64,000 nucleotides of DNA, from NCBI GenBank assembly GCA_032718475.1, contig JAUCBJ010006694.1, positions 1 to 64,000 on the forward strand, given 5' to 3'. Origin of the DNA: Nemertoderma westbladi (taxonomy: Eukaryota; Xenacoelomorpha; Nemertodermatida; Nemertodermatidae). This document shows, in pieces, positions 1-10,832 of the stretch. The stretch's first letter is position 1, and the number at the start of each line of letters is the position of its first letter. A program made the translations under genes and the position numbers. Below the pieces are notes generated by a model. That model saw nothing but the letters and a program-made list of their open reading frames with translations. It did not search any database and was not told where the DNA came from.

Positions 1-274
1 ATAACAGATATTGCTTCTGGATTGCGGTGTAAGCAATCCAGTCTAAAGTACCGGTACCGGTTGAACGGTAACCTGTACTACTGTAGGCCTGTAGGCCCAA
101 CTGCCCGAACCGGTACTTACGGTACAGGTACAGCAGTATTATTCGATTGTGGTATTGTATACCGGTGGGCTGTTTAAGAGAATAGGGATTGATCACCCCT
201 CATTCTTTTGTATAGTTTACTTATTTCTGCCAGTTTTATTTATTTGTAGGCCAGTATTGAGCAGAAGGCGTGTA

Positions 275-840
275 AGCGTGCTCAGATTGTACAGATAACT
301 TGTAGGCTTGACTGTTGGCTGACTGTTGATTAGGTCTGAACGGATTGCAGTGCATGTAGAGTGTATGTCCAATAAAGAACGGTTAGGAAGTAGGGGCAGC
401 CATAGCTGTAAGGTAAACCCCCATCTAAAGAATAAGTCGTACTACTGGGTTAGAACGCATACTACTTAACCATTTCGGAGTCTGCATGTCCTGTGGTTTA
501 TTTAGGCTTGATAGTAGTTTGCCAGCGTTTGGTCTGTACTTTGTTTGTGTAGCCTGTACGGGTAGCGTATAATTTATTTAGATAATTTGTAGGCTGGATA
601 GTTGTCTGGCTGTTGTTGGGTTTGAGGAAATTTCGGTGTGTGTGAAGCATCTGTCCGATAAAGAACGGTTAAGAAGTAGGGGCAGCCATAGCTGTAAGGT
701 AAACCCCCATCTAAAGAATAAGTCGTACTACTGGGTTAGAACGCATACTACTTAATCATTTCGGAGTCTGCACATACCGTAGTTTGTTTAGGCTTGATAG
801 TAGTCTGTCAGTATTTGGTCTGCATTTTGTTTGAATGGTT
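275..840 (+). repeat. Two-copy tandem repeat (~285 bp) in BEL leader
   Basis: A block running from AAGAACGGTTA through GGGGCAGCCATAGCTGTAAG and AAGAATAAGTCGTACTAC to the conserved GAACGCATACTACTTAA appears at about 376-486 and again at about 661-770. The period is about 285 bp. The same duplication, with the same core, lies at about 29600-30060 in copy B, so it predates the split of the copies. Within the core, GGGG and CCCC tracts flank a short spacer and could pair. Confidence 0.75.
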
Positions 841-1743
841 TGTACGCATAGCGTAATATTTATTATTCAGAGTTTATGCGATTATTCACAACATTCATAT
901 CCCCAAGTTTATTCCTACAGTAATTGTGTTTGTTATACATACCGTTATAGTTAAACTAACCCCGGTACTACATCAGGGCTGCTCGGCGTAGGTAAAGACT
1001 GGTGATTTTGTGCACCGGTCACTCCAGCAGATGCCGTGGTTCTTTTAGCTGTTCAAGTATTTTAACTACTGATTATTTGTTATACAAGTACTTGTACCTA
1101 ATTTAGGGTTTAGTGTACAGTGCTTTCCGAAAGCAATTAGTGTGTAGGCAGTGTATTTGTGTTGTAAAGTGGTTAATAGGCACGTTGGTTCTGGTAGACC
1201 TCGGTAATTAACTTCTAGGTAGGGACACTCCGTGATACATAACGTAGTACCTATAGCGATACGGTTATAGGTCGTCAGGCGGTGGTATTTTCCTATCTGG
1301 ACAACACAGTATATTTACTACTACTTATTATTTTCAAATACCGTAGTAACCTGTCCGTTGTAATAACCAGATATTCTAACCCTTTGTTAGGCTGGTTAGT
1401 AGACTTCTTGTAAAATTACCCTAAAAATTTGTATTTGTGTATTTGTAATTAAATTTTTGTGTTTATTTAGAGATTGTAATCTCAACCCGAATTGTACGTA
1501 ATTTGTAGTATTAAGTAACTTAGGTAAATTAGAATTATTTGTTTTAGTATCTAACAAGTAGCACTCCACTGAGAGCGCACAGCTTATGTGTAGTGACTCC
1601 CCCAGAAATAATAACATTTATTTCAAACATTGACAAACCCATTAAACGGGTATATATATATTATAAATCAACTCAAACGATTTATAAATAGTAGGCCTGC
1701 CATACAACAATTAGGTCTCAATATCAGTTGGACTACTGCTTAA

Positions 1744-3127
1744 CCCTATTACCACTGGGGTGTTTTGACCATTAGCACCACTGGGGGGGGGGCCGATTCG
1801 GCCCACCCACTATATTTTTGTAGTCGTCCAATGAAATCCTACAAAATTTGGGCTGTTGGTGAAACAACTATAGATGAACACTACCAAACCTTAAAAAATT
1901 AAAATTTCATAAGCAGGGTCTCATAATTTTGATGAAAAATAAAAGTAGTCCCAGGACAAAATTACAAAATTTTTCGTTTTCTAAAAACTAATAGTGTGGC
2001 AGTGTTGGATAGATTTAGTAGGTTTTTCAAGACGCTGAATCGAATGTGATTATATTCCACTTCCAAAAATTGAAGTGGATGCTATTTTTCGTGCACCTAA
2101 GAAGTGGGCGTGGCACTTCAAATTTTGAAAAATTAGATATTCAGAAAATGCCCCTAATTTTTTTATTTCAACGCATCTTTATGGGTTTTCTGGGCCGCTG
2201 AATCGATTGAAAGTAATATAGAAGCCTGAAGACTGAGTGGTTCGCCATTTTTGGTGCACCAAAATTAGGGCGTGGCACTTCAAATTTTGAAAAATACGAG
2301 ATTCGGAAAATAAACCAAAATTGAAATTTTAACGAATTTATATAGGTTTTCGAGACCGCTGAATCGATTGAAAGTAATATAGATGCCTGAAGACTTAGAA
2401 GTTAGCCATTTTTTGAAATCAAAACTTTAGTGTTTTTTCCGAATAAAGTAATTTTAAAATTTTGAAGTGCCACGCCCTAATTTTGGTGCACCGAAAATTA
2501 CGTACACAAAGGAATGGAGGCTTCTATATTACTTTCAATCGATTCAGCGCTCCAGAAAACCTATAAAATTAATTTGAAATCAAAACTTTAGTGAATTTTC
2601 CGAATCTCGTATTTTTCAAAATTTGAAGTGCCACGCCCTAATTTTGGTGCACCAAAAATGGCGAACCACTAAGTCTTCAGGCTTCTATATTACTTTCAAT
2701 CGATTCAGCGCTCCAGAAAACCTATAAAAATGCTTTGCAAATCAAAACTTTAGTGTATTTTCCGAATCTCGTATTTTTCAAAATTTGAAGTGCCACGCCC
2801 TAATTTTGGTGCACCAAAAATGGCGAACCACTACACTTACATACTTGTATAGAACATTAGAGTGATCCAAACCAATAAAAATAAATAAAAATAGCCCAAA
2901 CATAAAAAATTACTAAATCACGAATGACTTTGTAAAATTCGAAAATTTCAAAAAATTTGGTGCTGGAGACCAAATTTTGAGGTGGCACCCACATCGAAAA
3001 GTAGAAATCCAATTGCAACGGCGTTTTTTGCAAAAGATGCGGCATTAAATTTGGCTAATTCTCACAAAAAATTGGGCCGGTACGTAATGTGGTTGCATAG
3101 TTACAGCAACTAATACAGCTAATAGGG
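1744..3127. mobile_element. piggyBac-like non-autonomous element with TTAA target duplication
   Basis: The insertion is bounded by TTAA on both sides (1740-1743 and 3128-3131). Its ends are inverted: CCCTATTA at the left and TAATAGGG at the right. Copy B of the BEL leader has the uninterrupted site with a single TTAA near 30953, which is the empty-site allele of this insertion. A TTAA duplication with CCC-starting termini is the signature of piggyBac-type elements. There is no transposase-like ORF in its 1384 bp, so it would need help in trans. Most of its interior is a foldback array of 161-bp units. Confidence 0.85.
2030..2835. repeat. Foldback array of ~161-bp units inside the TTAA element
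   Basis: The motif GCTGAATCGATTGAAAGTAA occurs on the plus strand near 2197 and 2358, with a weaker version near 2034. Its reverse complement, ACTTTCAATCGATTCAGC, occurs near 2531 and 2692. Each is linked to a shared partner block containing GGGCGTGGCACTTCAAATTT or its complement. The unit period is about 161 bp. Forward units lie left of about 2420 and inverted units right of it, so the array is an imperfect palindrome. Confidence 0.8.
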
Positions 3128-3592
3128 TTAAATAACGGTAATAAAGTAAGTTAAAGTAACCAAGTAACCCTTAAAATTCAGAAATTCAATTATTCTAAAA
3201 TAATTGATATACCGGTATTTACAATAGGCTTATTATCTTTATTTTCATAAACTTAAGCTAAAATTACCTACCAGTATTCTGTAATTAATTCTAGTCTGTA
3301 ATTATACTTATATATATACATTATAAGCGTAAACTGCATACCGGTATTCACGATAGGCCTATTATATATTTATATATATTTGTGCTAAAATTACCTACCG
3401 GTATTCTGTGATAAACTAGTCTGTAATAATACTTATATATACTATAAGCATACCGGTATTCTAATATTATATATATCACGCTACACTGAGTAGCAGTATC
3501 GGTAATTAATTACTAGGCTAGCAGTTAACACTGAATTACTAGACTTGCTTAGACTGTAATATAGCAGTAGGCATTCAACTGTGTAAACAAAC

Positions 3593-4921
3593 ATGTCCGA
3601 TACTAAGCAGAACCTGTCAGACAGTTTATTAGATGTAACTATCTGCGACTCAGATAGAGGTGTAGAACCGTCTAGTCCTAAGTTCAGTTCACCTCCCACT
3701 GTGAGGAAGGTCATCCCTCCAGTAGTAATAACAGAACCTAGGCTAGTCCAACATCGTAGGTCTATCATAGGCACTCGAGCTCAGGTCAAGCGGGACCAAG
3801 AAGCAGCGGAACAGCAACAACCTGCGAACCAAGAACTTATTTCTCAGCGGCCCGACAGCTCCAGTAGTGAAGATACTGTAGAGCTGACACCCGAGCGCGG
3901 AGCAAGGATGACGGATGCGGTTTATTTGGATCCCCTTCTCATCCTTCCTGCAGCCGTACTCACTAGGTTATTGATCGCTGTGGAAGAACACCAGATCGAT
4001 TGGGCGAGAAATAAGCGAGCAACTAAAGATAGTTATGAGGGATACACAAGGGAAGAGCTGAAGTCTATGGTCGAGTCGCAATGGAACTTCCCCGGACCCG
4101 GACTCCCATTTGATTTATCAGAAGCTGCCTGGGAAGACATACACCGAATGGGAGTAGCCAAGGAAACCATCGATCCAGCTGTGTGGAAGAGGTCCGCAGC
4201 CGGATACGCACAGGGATTCTTCAGCTCTATGGAGCGAGTAAAAGAACAACTGTTTCAACAACCTCAAGGACCTCAAGAGCAGGGACAACTGCTTTATCAA
4301 GTTAGAGAAAGAATTCTGCGAATCAGGCTAATATTATCAGCCTTTGAAGAGGCTTCTAAAAGAAGACAAGACACGTCGTTGCAAGTTGCCGTAAAGACTT
4401 GGTTTCAACGGGTGAGTCGCCAGGTTCAAGGAACAGCTCAGTGGAAAGCTCAGCTGGAGGAGCGCTCAACTCATGGAGAATCAACAGACGCTACTTTTTC
4501 CCAAGTGGAAAGTGAAGCGACGGCAGAGAAACCACATAAGAGGGATGCCATTGACATCTATCTGTCAGACTATCAACGTTTTTTGGGAGACGAAGAGTTG
4601 AGGAGAAGGCTAGAGGGACTTAGCCCTAATAGTGAAGGAGCACAGCGTGTGCTTGACGCCATTGACGTGGATAGGTTAGCGGCGAACCAAGCTAAATGCG
4701 ATGAACAACTCCGCATCGCTAAGGTTCAAGAAGAACAAATAAAGAAAAAACGTATAGAAGACAGAAAGATAGCAGCAGTAGCAGAGGCAGAGGCAAAAGC
4801 GGCAGCGGCAGAAGCAAAAGCGGCAGCGGCAGAGGCAAAAGCGGCAGCGGTGGCGGAAGCAGAACGGAGAGCGGCTGAAGAGATCGCCCAACTAGAGTTG
4901 GAAAATCTTCAAGAGAAGTAA
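3593..4921 (+). pseudogene. BEL copy A gag, N-terminal part, ended by a nonsense codon
   Basis: This is the start of the A polyprotein. The Met at 3593 matches the gag start of copy B (31414) in position and in the following residues (DT.Q.LSDSLL). Residues 104-300 hold a region absent from B. The C-terminal third is a charged, Ala/Glu-rich coiled-coil-like segment (AEAKAAA repeats, about residues 395-430). The stop at 4919-4921 replaces a CAA codon seen in copies B and D, and the reading frame continues without shift into 4955-9010. I read it as a nonsense mutation, because the related copies lack it and nothing suggests programmed readthrough. No enzymatic domain lies in this part. Confidence 0.8.
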
Positions 4922-4954
4922 GACGACTTCAGTAAACAGTTAACAGCTAGTAAT

Positions 4955-7900
4955 ATGCAGATGATGAATCGATCTACTCCCAAAAGACAGGGTTATACAT
5001 CATCTGAGGAAGGCGATACCACTGATCCTGAAGGAGGAGGAAATCGATCTCGCCTAAGCAGACGTAAAAGAACATCCCACCGTCAGAAATTGCCTGATTT
5101 GCCTCCAGCTGTTAGAAGGCAACTAAATAACACCAACTTAGGTAGTACAGAACCCACAGACCATATAATTACAATAGAGAGACTCCCTACTATAGCAGAT
5201 GAGCCTGAAATAATTAGGCCTGTTCCCGAAGCCACCCTTTCGGTGGTAGAGACACCTGTACTCCATGAACCTACCTCTAAATTCCCTTTGCACAGTACCA
5301 AGTTACCTGTGCCCAGAGGAACAGCCCTTGAAACCGTGTCGGTCCTGGACTCCGAGCGAAACATAAAGGATATATCGCCCGTAGTCCCTCGTCTGCCCGC
5401 TACTACGTTGGCGGATCCCGCTTCGGCGGTTGATTGGGTGGACGAGAGACGGCGGGGGATGGACATTCTCCTCGGAAAGATGGAGGAGAATCAGGTACGC
5501 TCCTCCCAACAGGTCCGAGAGTTAGAAGGGACTGTTCAACAGTTAAAGGGAACCGTAAAGGAAAGTAGGTTAGAGTTGCAGGAAGTGCAGCAAAATATCG
5601 CGCTAGAACGTGATAAATTAGTAAATTTACAAAAGGGTATACCACCACCTCTTGTAACAATGTGTCAACCTGTTAGGTCTGAAGTATCTCATGCGCAAGG
5701 TGTGGAGCCTACACGCATCTATACTGCTAGCGAAGTAGAAACTCCTATAGTGAACCCTATTAAGGGTAATTATAGACCTGTTGATAATGATATTCCCTAT
5801 AGACCGGATCATAATCCGAGAAATTTATATACCGATAACTCGATATTAAATAACACGATGGCCCAAGAAAGTTTTACGCGTCAAATGGCTAGAACCGAAG
5901 CCCGGCAAGCGGTAAAGGTGGGAGAGATCGTCAAGTTCAATGGAGATGAGATGAAATGGTTACCTTTTAATGAATATTACAAAGATAACATACAGAACTC
6001 TGTGCTATCTAATGGAGAGAAACTTAGATTCCTCATCGAGTGCTTGGAAGGATCTCCCAAGTTAATGGCGTTAAAGTTTATTGGACATCCTGACGGATTA
6101 AGACAAGTTTGGGATACACTAAACATCAGGTATGGTAATGGGAATAACATAGCTGGTTATTTATATGCAAAGTTGGTAGCGCCCCGAAAGTTTATTAGCA
6201 GCGGAATTATAGAGTTTTCCGATGAAATTCAGGAGATCTGCAGACAATTAGATTGGCTAGGTAAGTCTCATGAGTATCAGAATGCTATGGTTATTAGAGC
6301 AGTGGCTTCTACTTTACCGAAGGGTGGAGTAGGTACACGCTGGGATAAGAAAGTGTTATATATGATGGAACAACAACGACGAGACCCTACCATGGCTGAT
6401 CTCATGTCATTCCTAGATGGAGAAGTGAAATTACAGCTCCTGAAACTGTCCAGAGAGAAGACACCGGAAAACAAGGTAAGTGAAAAACCCGTCTCTAGGA
6501 GAAAGGTAACACCAGTGTGTTATACAGATGATGGCGAAAGCCAGACTTCTCAAGGAGAAGATAGCGGGAAAGACACTGATAGATCTTATTACGTAAATAA
6601 AATGCCTAAAGATCAGGTAAGTAAATTCAAGTCTCGAACCCATGACAGGAGAGAACAGGTAAGAAAAACTCCTCCTATGTCTCCCAAGAGAATTCAGGTG
6701 AGAAAGCCCGAAGAAAAAACAAGTGTACACAATGTTACTCAGAGTAAGGTGAGTAACATCAAACCGAAATGTGCGCTATGTGATGGGACCCATCGCTTAA
6801 ATATGTGTGATGAATTTCTAAAGAAATCATTAACTGAGAGACGTGAAGTCATGTGGGAGAAGCGGTTGTGCTATAATTGCCTCAGACAAGGACACCAACG
6901 GCGAACCTGTTACTCTGACACAAGATGTGCCAAGTGCGGTGCGAAACATCATATCTTGTTGGACACTGAATTCGAGCGAAATAGTCCGAGTCAGGTAAGT
7001 GATTCCGAACTACATGTCCAATTCAGTGATGTGAACGACACTGATCAATCTGAGATGGAAGGATTCTATATGGACGAGTTCTCCGACGAAAACGAATCCT
7101 GTTACATGATAAATACCACAGTGTATCGAGCACTCATCTATGAAAAAGATACAGACATTGACCTCGCTCTAACCACTTCTGATCGACAACCATTTTGGAA
7201 AGCGCCAACTTCCAATGTAGGGATTAGAGAATTTCCTGTGGTACAGGTAAGGGTCCACGGACCGAAAAGGAGTTATGTAGTGAACGCCCTCCTTGACTCC
7301 GGTAGTACAGGAACATTCATCGACAAAGAGCTAGCCGAAGACATATTCGATGGACAACCCAAGTTCCGAACTAAGCTAAACATGTCAGGAATTATGCAAG
7401 TTTGGAAATCCACAGTAACAGCGGATTATTATGTAGGTGCGTTGTCCACCCCCCAGGACGAACTAGGAGAACATAGCATAAGGTCAGTGAAAATGGTGGC
7501 TATAAAGAACTTCGCTACTACTCAAGCAGACCTTTATAATTGGGACGAGGATGAGAGCATCCAACATCTTAAGATACCTCGATTCCAGACAGATTATCCT
7601 GGAGTGCAAATACTCATCGGCCAAAACGCGCATGAGGCGCTTGAGACATTAGAGAAACGGCCTGCTCAACCGCAGCCACTACAGACTTATGCGGTAAGAA
7701 CTAGAGTAGGTTGGTACTTTACTGGCCCTTCCCGTAGAACTCTCATAGAAAGATTACCGAAAGATCAAGTATATCAAGCGCGAGAATGGGAAGTTGAGAA
7801 CAGTGAGTTCGACGATCCAACTGAGGGAACTCCATACTCCTCAGACAACGACGATATACATCAACTCTTCGATGAGGAGAATGCCATCGATCTCCTTAAG

Positions 7901-9010
7901 GAAAGCGAGACTTGGCAAAATCAAGTGAACTTATGTCAACTCCTTCTCCCATCCGAGCGAGACGACTATAACGATGAGCTTAATGACGTCATTGAACGTT
8001 ATAATGCCAAGACTCGGGATGAACACGCCGTGAGATTCTTTACTCAAGAGGTCGTAGAGCCCAACTCCTACGATAAGGCCCTATCGGTGGAGGAAGAAAG
8101 AGCCAAGCAGATCCAAGCGACAACTACTCGTTTTCTTAAAGATCAAGGTAGGTATGAGATCGGACTTCCTTTCCGAAAGCGAGAACCAAAGTTCATTAAC
8201 AACAGACCTTTGGCAGAGAAAAGAATTGCTCAATTACATCGACGCCTTACGGCAAATTCTTCAGCTAAAGAAATGTATAAAACACAGTTGAAGAAGTTTA
8301 TTAGCAAGGGATATGCGGAGCTAGTACCGGAAGAAACCCCTATAACTGAGAGAACGTATTACTTAACTCACCATTACATTCCCAAACCCGGTAAACCCCA
8401 TGAAGTACGAGTGGTGTTTGACGGTTCCGCCCTTTATATGGGCCAATCTCTTAATTCTGAATTGTTACCCGGACCCAACTTACTCCAATCCTTGTTGGGA
8501 ATACTACTAAGGTTAAGACAATACTCCATTGCTTTCGCCTCAGATATAGAAGGCATGTTCTTACAAGTCAAAGCGCTGGATAGGGATCGAGATAGCCTAC
8601 GATTTTTGTGGTGGCCTGAAGGAGACCTCAATAAGAAACCGGTGGAGTACTGGATGACCATCCAAGCTTTTGGGATAATCTCGAGCCCTTCAAACGCCTG
8701 TTCCGTGGTGCGCACCACTGCGGATGACAACCGAGACGCCTTCTCAAAAGAAGTGATCGACAATATCAAACGAGACATCTACATGGACGATAATCTGAAG
8801 TCCCTTCCATCAGTCGAAGAAGCCATTGAGGTCGCTAAAGGAACGGTAGAATGCTTAAAAAGAGGTGGATTTCGATTAACTAAATTCACCAGCAACTCCC
8901 GTGAGTTTCTGGAGTCGATCCCGGTAGAAGATCGAGGAGCAAAAGACCTAGATCTAATAAAGGATGATCTCCCAGAAACTAAGACCCTTGGTTTGAAATG
9001 TTGCGAGTAA
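4955..9010 (+). pseudogene. BEL copy A gag-protease-RT, truncated before RNase H
   Basis: This segment is in the same frame as 3593-4921. Domains in order: gag capsid-like region (about residues 280-500 of this segment), cysteine/histidine knuckles at about residues 606-670 (CALCDGTHR, CYNC, CAKCGAKHH), aspartic protease with LLDSGSTGTF (catalytic Asp at about 781), then the BEL/Pao reverse transcriptase with YMDD at about 1276-1279. The frame ends abruptly at KCCE-stop. Copies C and D continue through KWDTERDILFF into RNase H, so about 0.7 kb or more has been deleted and the reading frame shifted. The product could not be a complete polymerase. The protein is a retrotransposon polyprotein, normally cut by its own protease. 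Confidence 0.88.
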
Positions 9011-10832
9011 ATCGAAATTATTCAAACCCACAGTAGATCTGTCTGTACTACATACTTCCGGAGACGAAGCTTTGGATCAGAAACCCACAGCCACAAATAA
9101 ACTCGTTGTGGAAATCCGTGATAAGGATTGGAAATCTGGTATACCTGACATCTCGCAAGGACTCTCACCTCTTCTGCAGAGAGCGATACATCACTACAGT
9201 TCTTGGAATCGGCTTTGTAAGGCCGTTACATATTTAAAGAGATGTTTTCACCATCACTACTCTGGGATGAAAACAAAGGGTGATACCGCTCCAATTACAT
9301 CAGTGCAGGTCCATGTTATTAAAGACCTCCCTAAATATAAGGTACCAGACAAGTTTCTGAAGGAGAAGATCAGTTATCAGGAGCATGAAGAAACCAACAA
9401 ACAGATGCTGAGACTCTTACAATGCTATGAAGATTCCGATAAGTATTTCCTGTTGTTGAGAAATCCACAGATGCGCTTAAGGGATCGTTTCTCTAGCACA
9501 ATGATAGATGGGTTGATACGTGTTGGAGGAAGGTTAACGAATGCCCCATTATCCTTTGATACTAAGTTCCCCATACTCATTAGAAATCTTGAAATACAAG
9601 TCAAGATGATTGTAGATGTTCACAGCAAACTTTATCATGCTGGTAGAGAACGAGTTCTTAGCGAAATTCGAACTCGCTATTATTTTTATAAACCCCGTAG
9701 AGCTCTGAACCAAGTTCTTAGGAACTGTATACCCTGTAGGAAAGCATTCAGTAGGCCTTTAACACAGAGAGAGGCAGAATTACCTAGGGAACGAGTAAGC
9801 TTTTATGAACCACCCTTTACTAATACCGGTGTGGATTTATTTGGCCCTATTGAAGTATATCGTGCTAGGACTATAGTCAAGAGATGGTGTGTAATCTTTG
9901 TTTGTATGACTTGTAGAGCCATCCATCTCGATATGGTGAACGATTTATCTACCAACAGCTTTCTATTAAGCTTACGACGACAGATCGCTCGCTTTGGCAC
10001 TAGTAACACGACGAGATCTGATAAGGGAACAAACTTCATTGGTGCCAACAATGAAATCAAAGCTTACGTCAAAGATTGGAACCAAAGACAGGTGGACGAC
10101 CAACTACGAGTAACAGCGTCTAGTTGGACCTTCAACGCCGCCGACGCCCCTTGGTGGGGAGGAAGTTGGGAGAGATTAATAAGAAGTGTGAAGACGGCAT
10201 TTCATTTTATAGTGCCTTGTCGCGCTTATCTCACCGACGAACTTTTGCGGACGTTAATGGAAGAAATCGCCGCCTATCTCAACGAGAGACCGCTTATGCC
10301 AGTCTCATCGAGTCCCGATTCCCTTGAAGCGCTAACACCCGCGCACTTCCTACTGAAGAAACCTGTAGCCATGCTCCCACAATCGGAAATCACAGACGGA
10401 GACGAATACTGCCGACAAACTTGGCAACTCATGCAGTTGTTATCCCGTCGTTTCGCTGACCATTTCGAAAAACATTATCTGCCCACGCTACAACTTCGAA
10501 CTAAGTGGTTTGCGCAGCAAGAAAACGTCAGCGCTGGAGACATGGTGCTTATTGTGGATGTAGATCTTCCACGTAAGCGGTGGCAGACAGGTCGTATCAT
10601 CGAGACACACATCTCGGATGACGGTTTGGTGCGATCGGTAGAACTCGTCGTCATGCAACGTAACTTCAAGAAACCGGGAATTGTCTTCGAGACGCAGCAG
10701 CTCAATCGCCCGGTGGGTCGTTTATGTTTACTGGAAAGAGACAGAGAACTCTCCGGAAACTATGGGAGACAAGATACTCTTCCCACGACCACCTCCCTAA
10801 TCCAACAAACATCTAGGGACTCCCCAACTTAA
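9003..10832 (+). pseudogene. BEL copy A integrase region, cut off from pol by deletion
   Basis: Coding sequence homologous to the integrase half of copy C resumes right after the deletion junction, in another frame. The first Met is at 9072, but homology starts upstream at about 9003. The zinc-binding H2C2 module is visible (HSKLYHAG then NCIPC). The catalytic core follows, with Asp in TGVDLFGPIE, Asp in RSDKGTNF and Glu in GSWERLIRSVK. A conserved tail follows (GRLCLLERDRELSGNYG, then DTLPTTTSLI). All catalytic residues are intact, but without its own start and protease context it would not be made as a normal Pol product. Confidence 0.85.

Larger units (their letters stand above)
1..3592 (+). 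other. 5' leader of BEL copy A, non-coding
   Basis: This long untranslated leader lies between the off-window 5' LTR and the gag start. It aligns by eye with 29243-31413 of copy B. It holds a two-copy tandem repeat of about 285 bp, an AT-rich tract with several ACCGGTA motifs, and an inserted TTAA element at 1744-3127 that B lacks. Short open frames here (for example 1396-1617 minus and 2857-3045 minus) show no family resemblance and are not called. I could not identify a primer-binding site: no TGG-led tRNA complement sits at the expected position in both A and B. Confidence 0.7.

Noticed and set aside
1-40. A tRNA primer-binding site at the start of the leader
   Set aside because: A TGG-led stretch (TGGATTGCGGTG) is present near base 19 in A but has no counterpart in B, so it cannot be supported.
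3481-3774. Minus-strand frame opposite the gag start, and other frames antisense to gag, pol and ORF2
   Set aside because: These are shadows of real coding frames with no recognisable domain and no independent conservation.
4919-4921. Programmed stop-codon readthrough between gag segments of copy A
   Set aside because: Copies B and D have a sense codon at the same place, and no conserved downstream readthrough context is visible. A point mutation is simpler.
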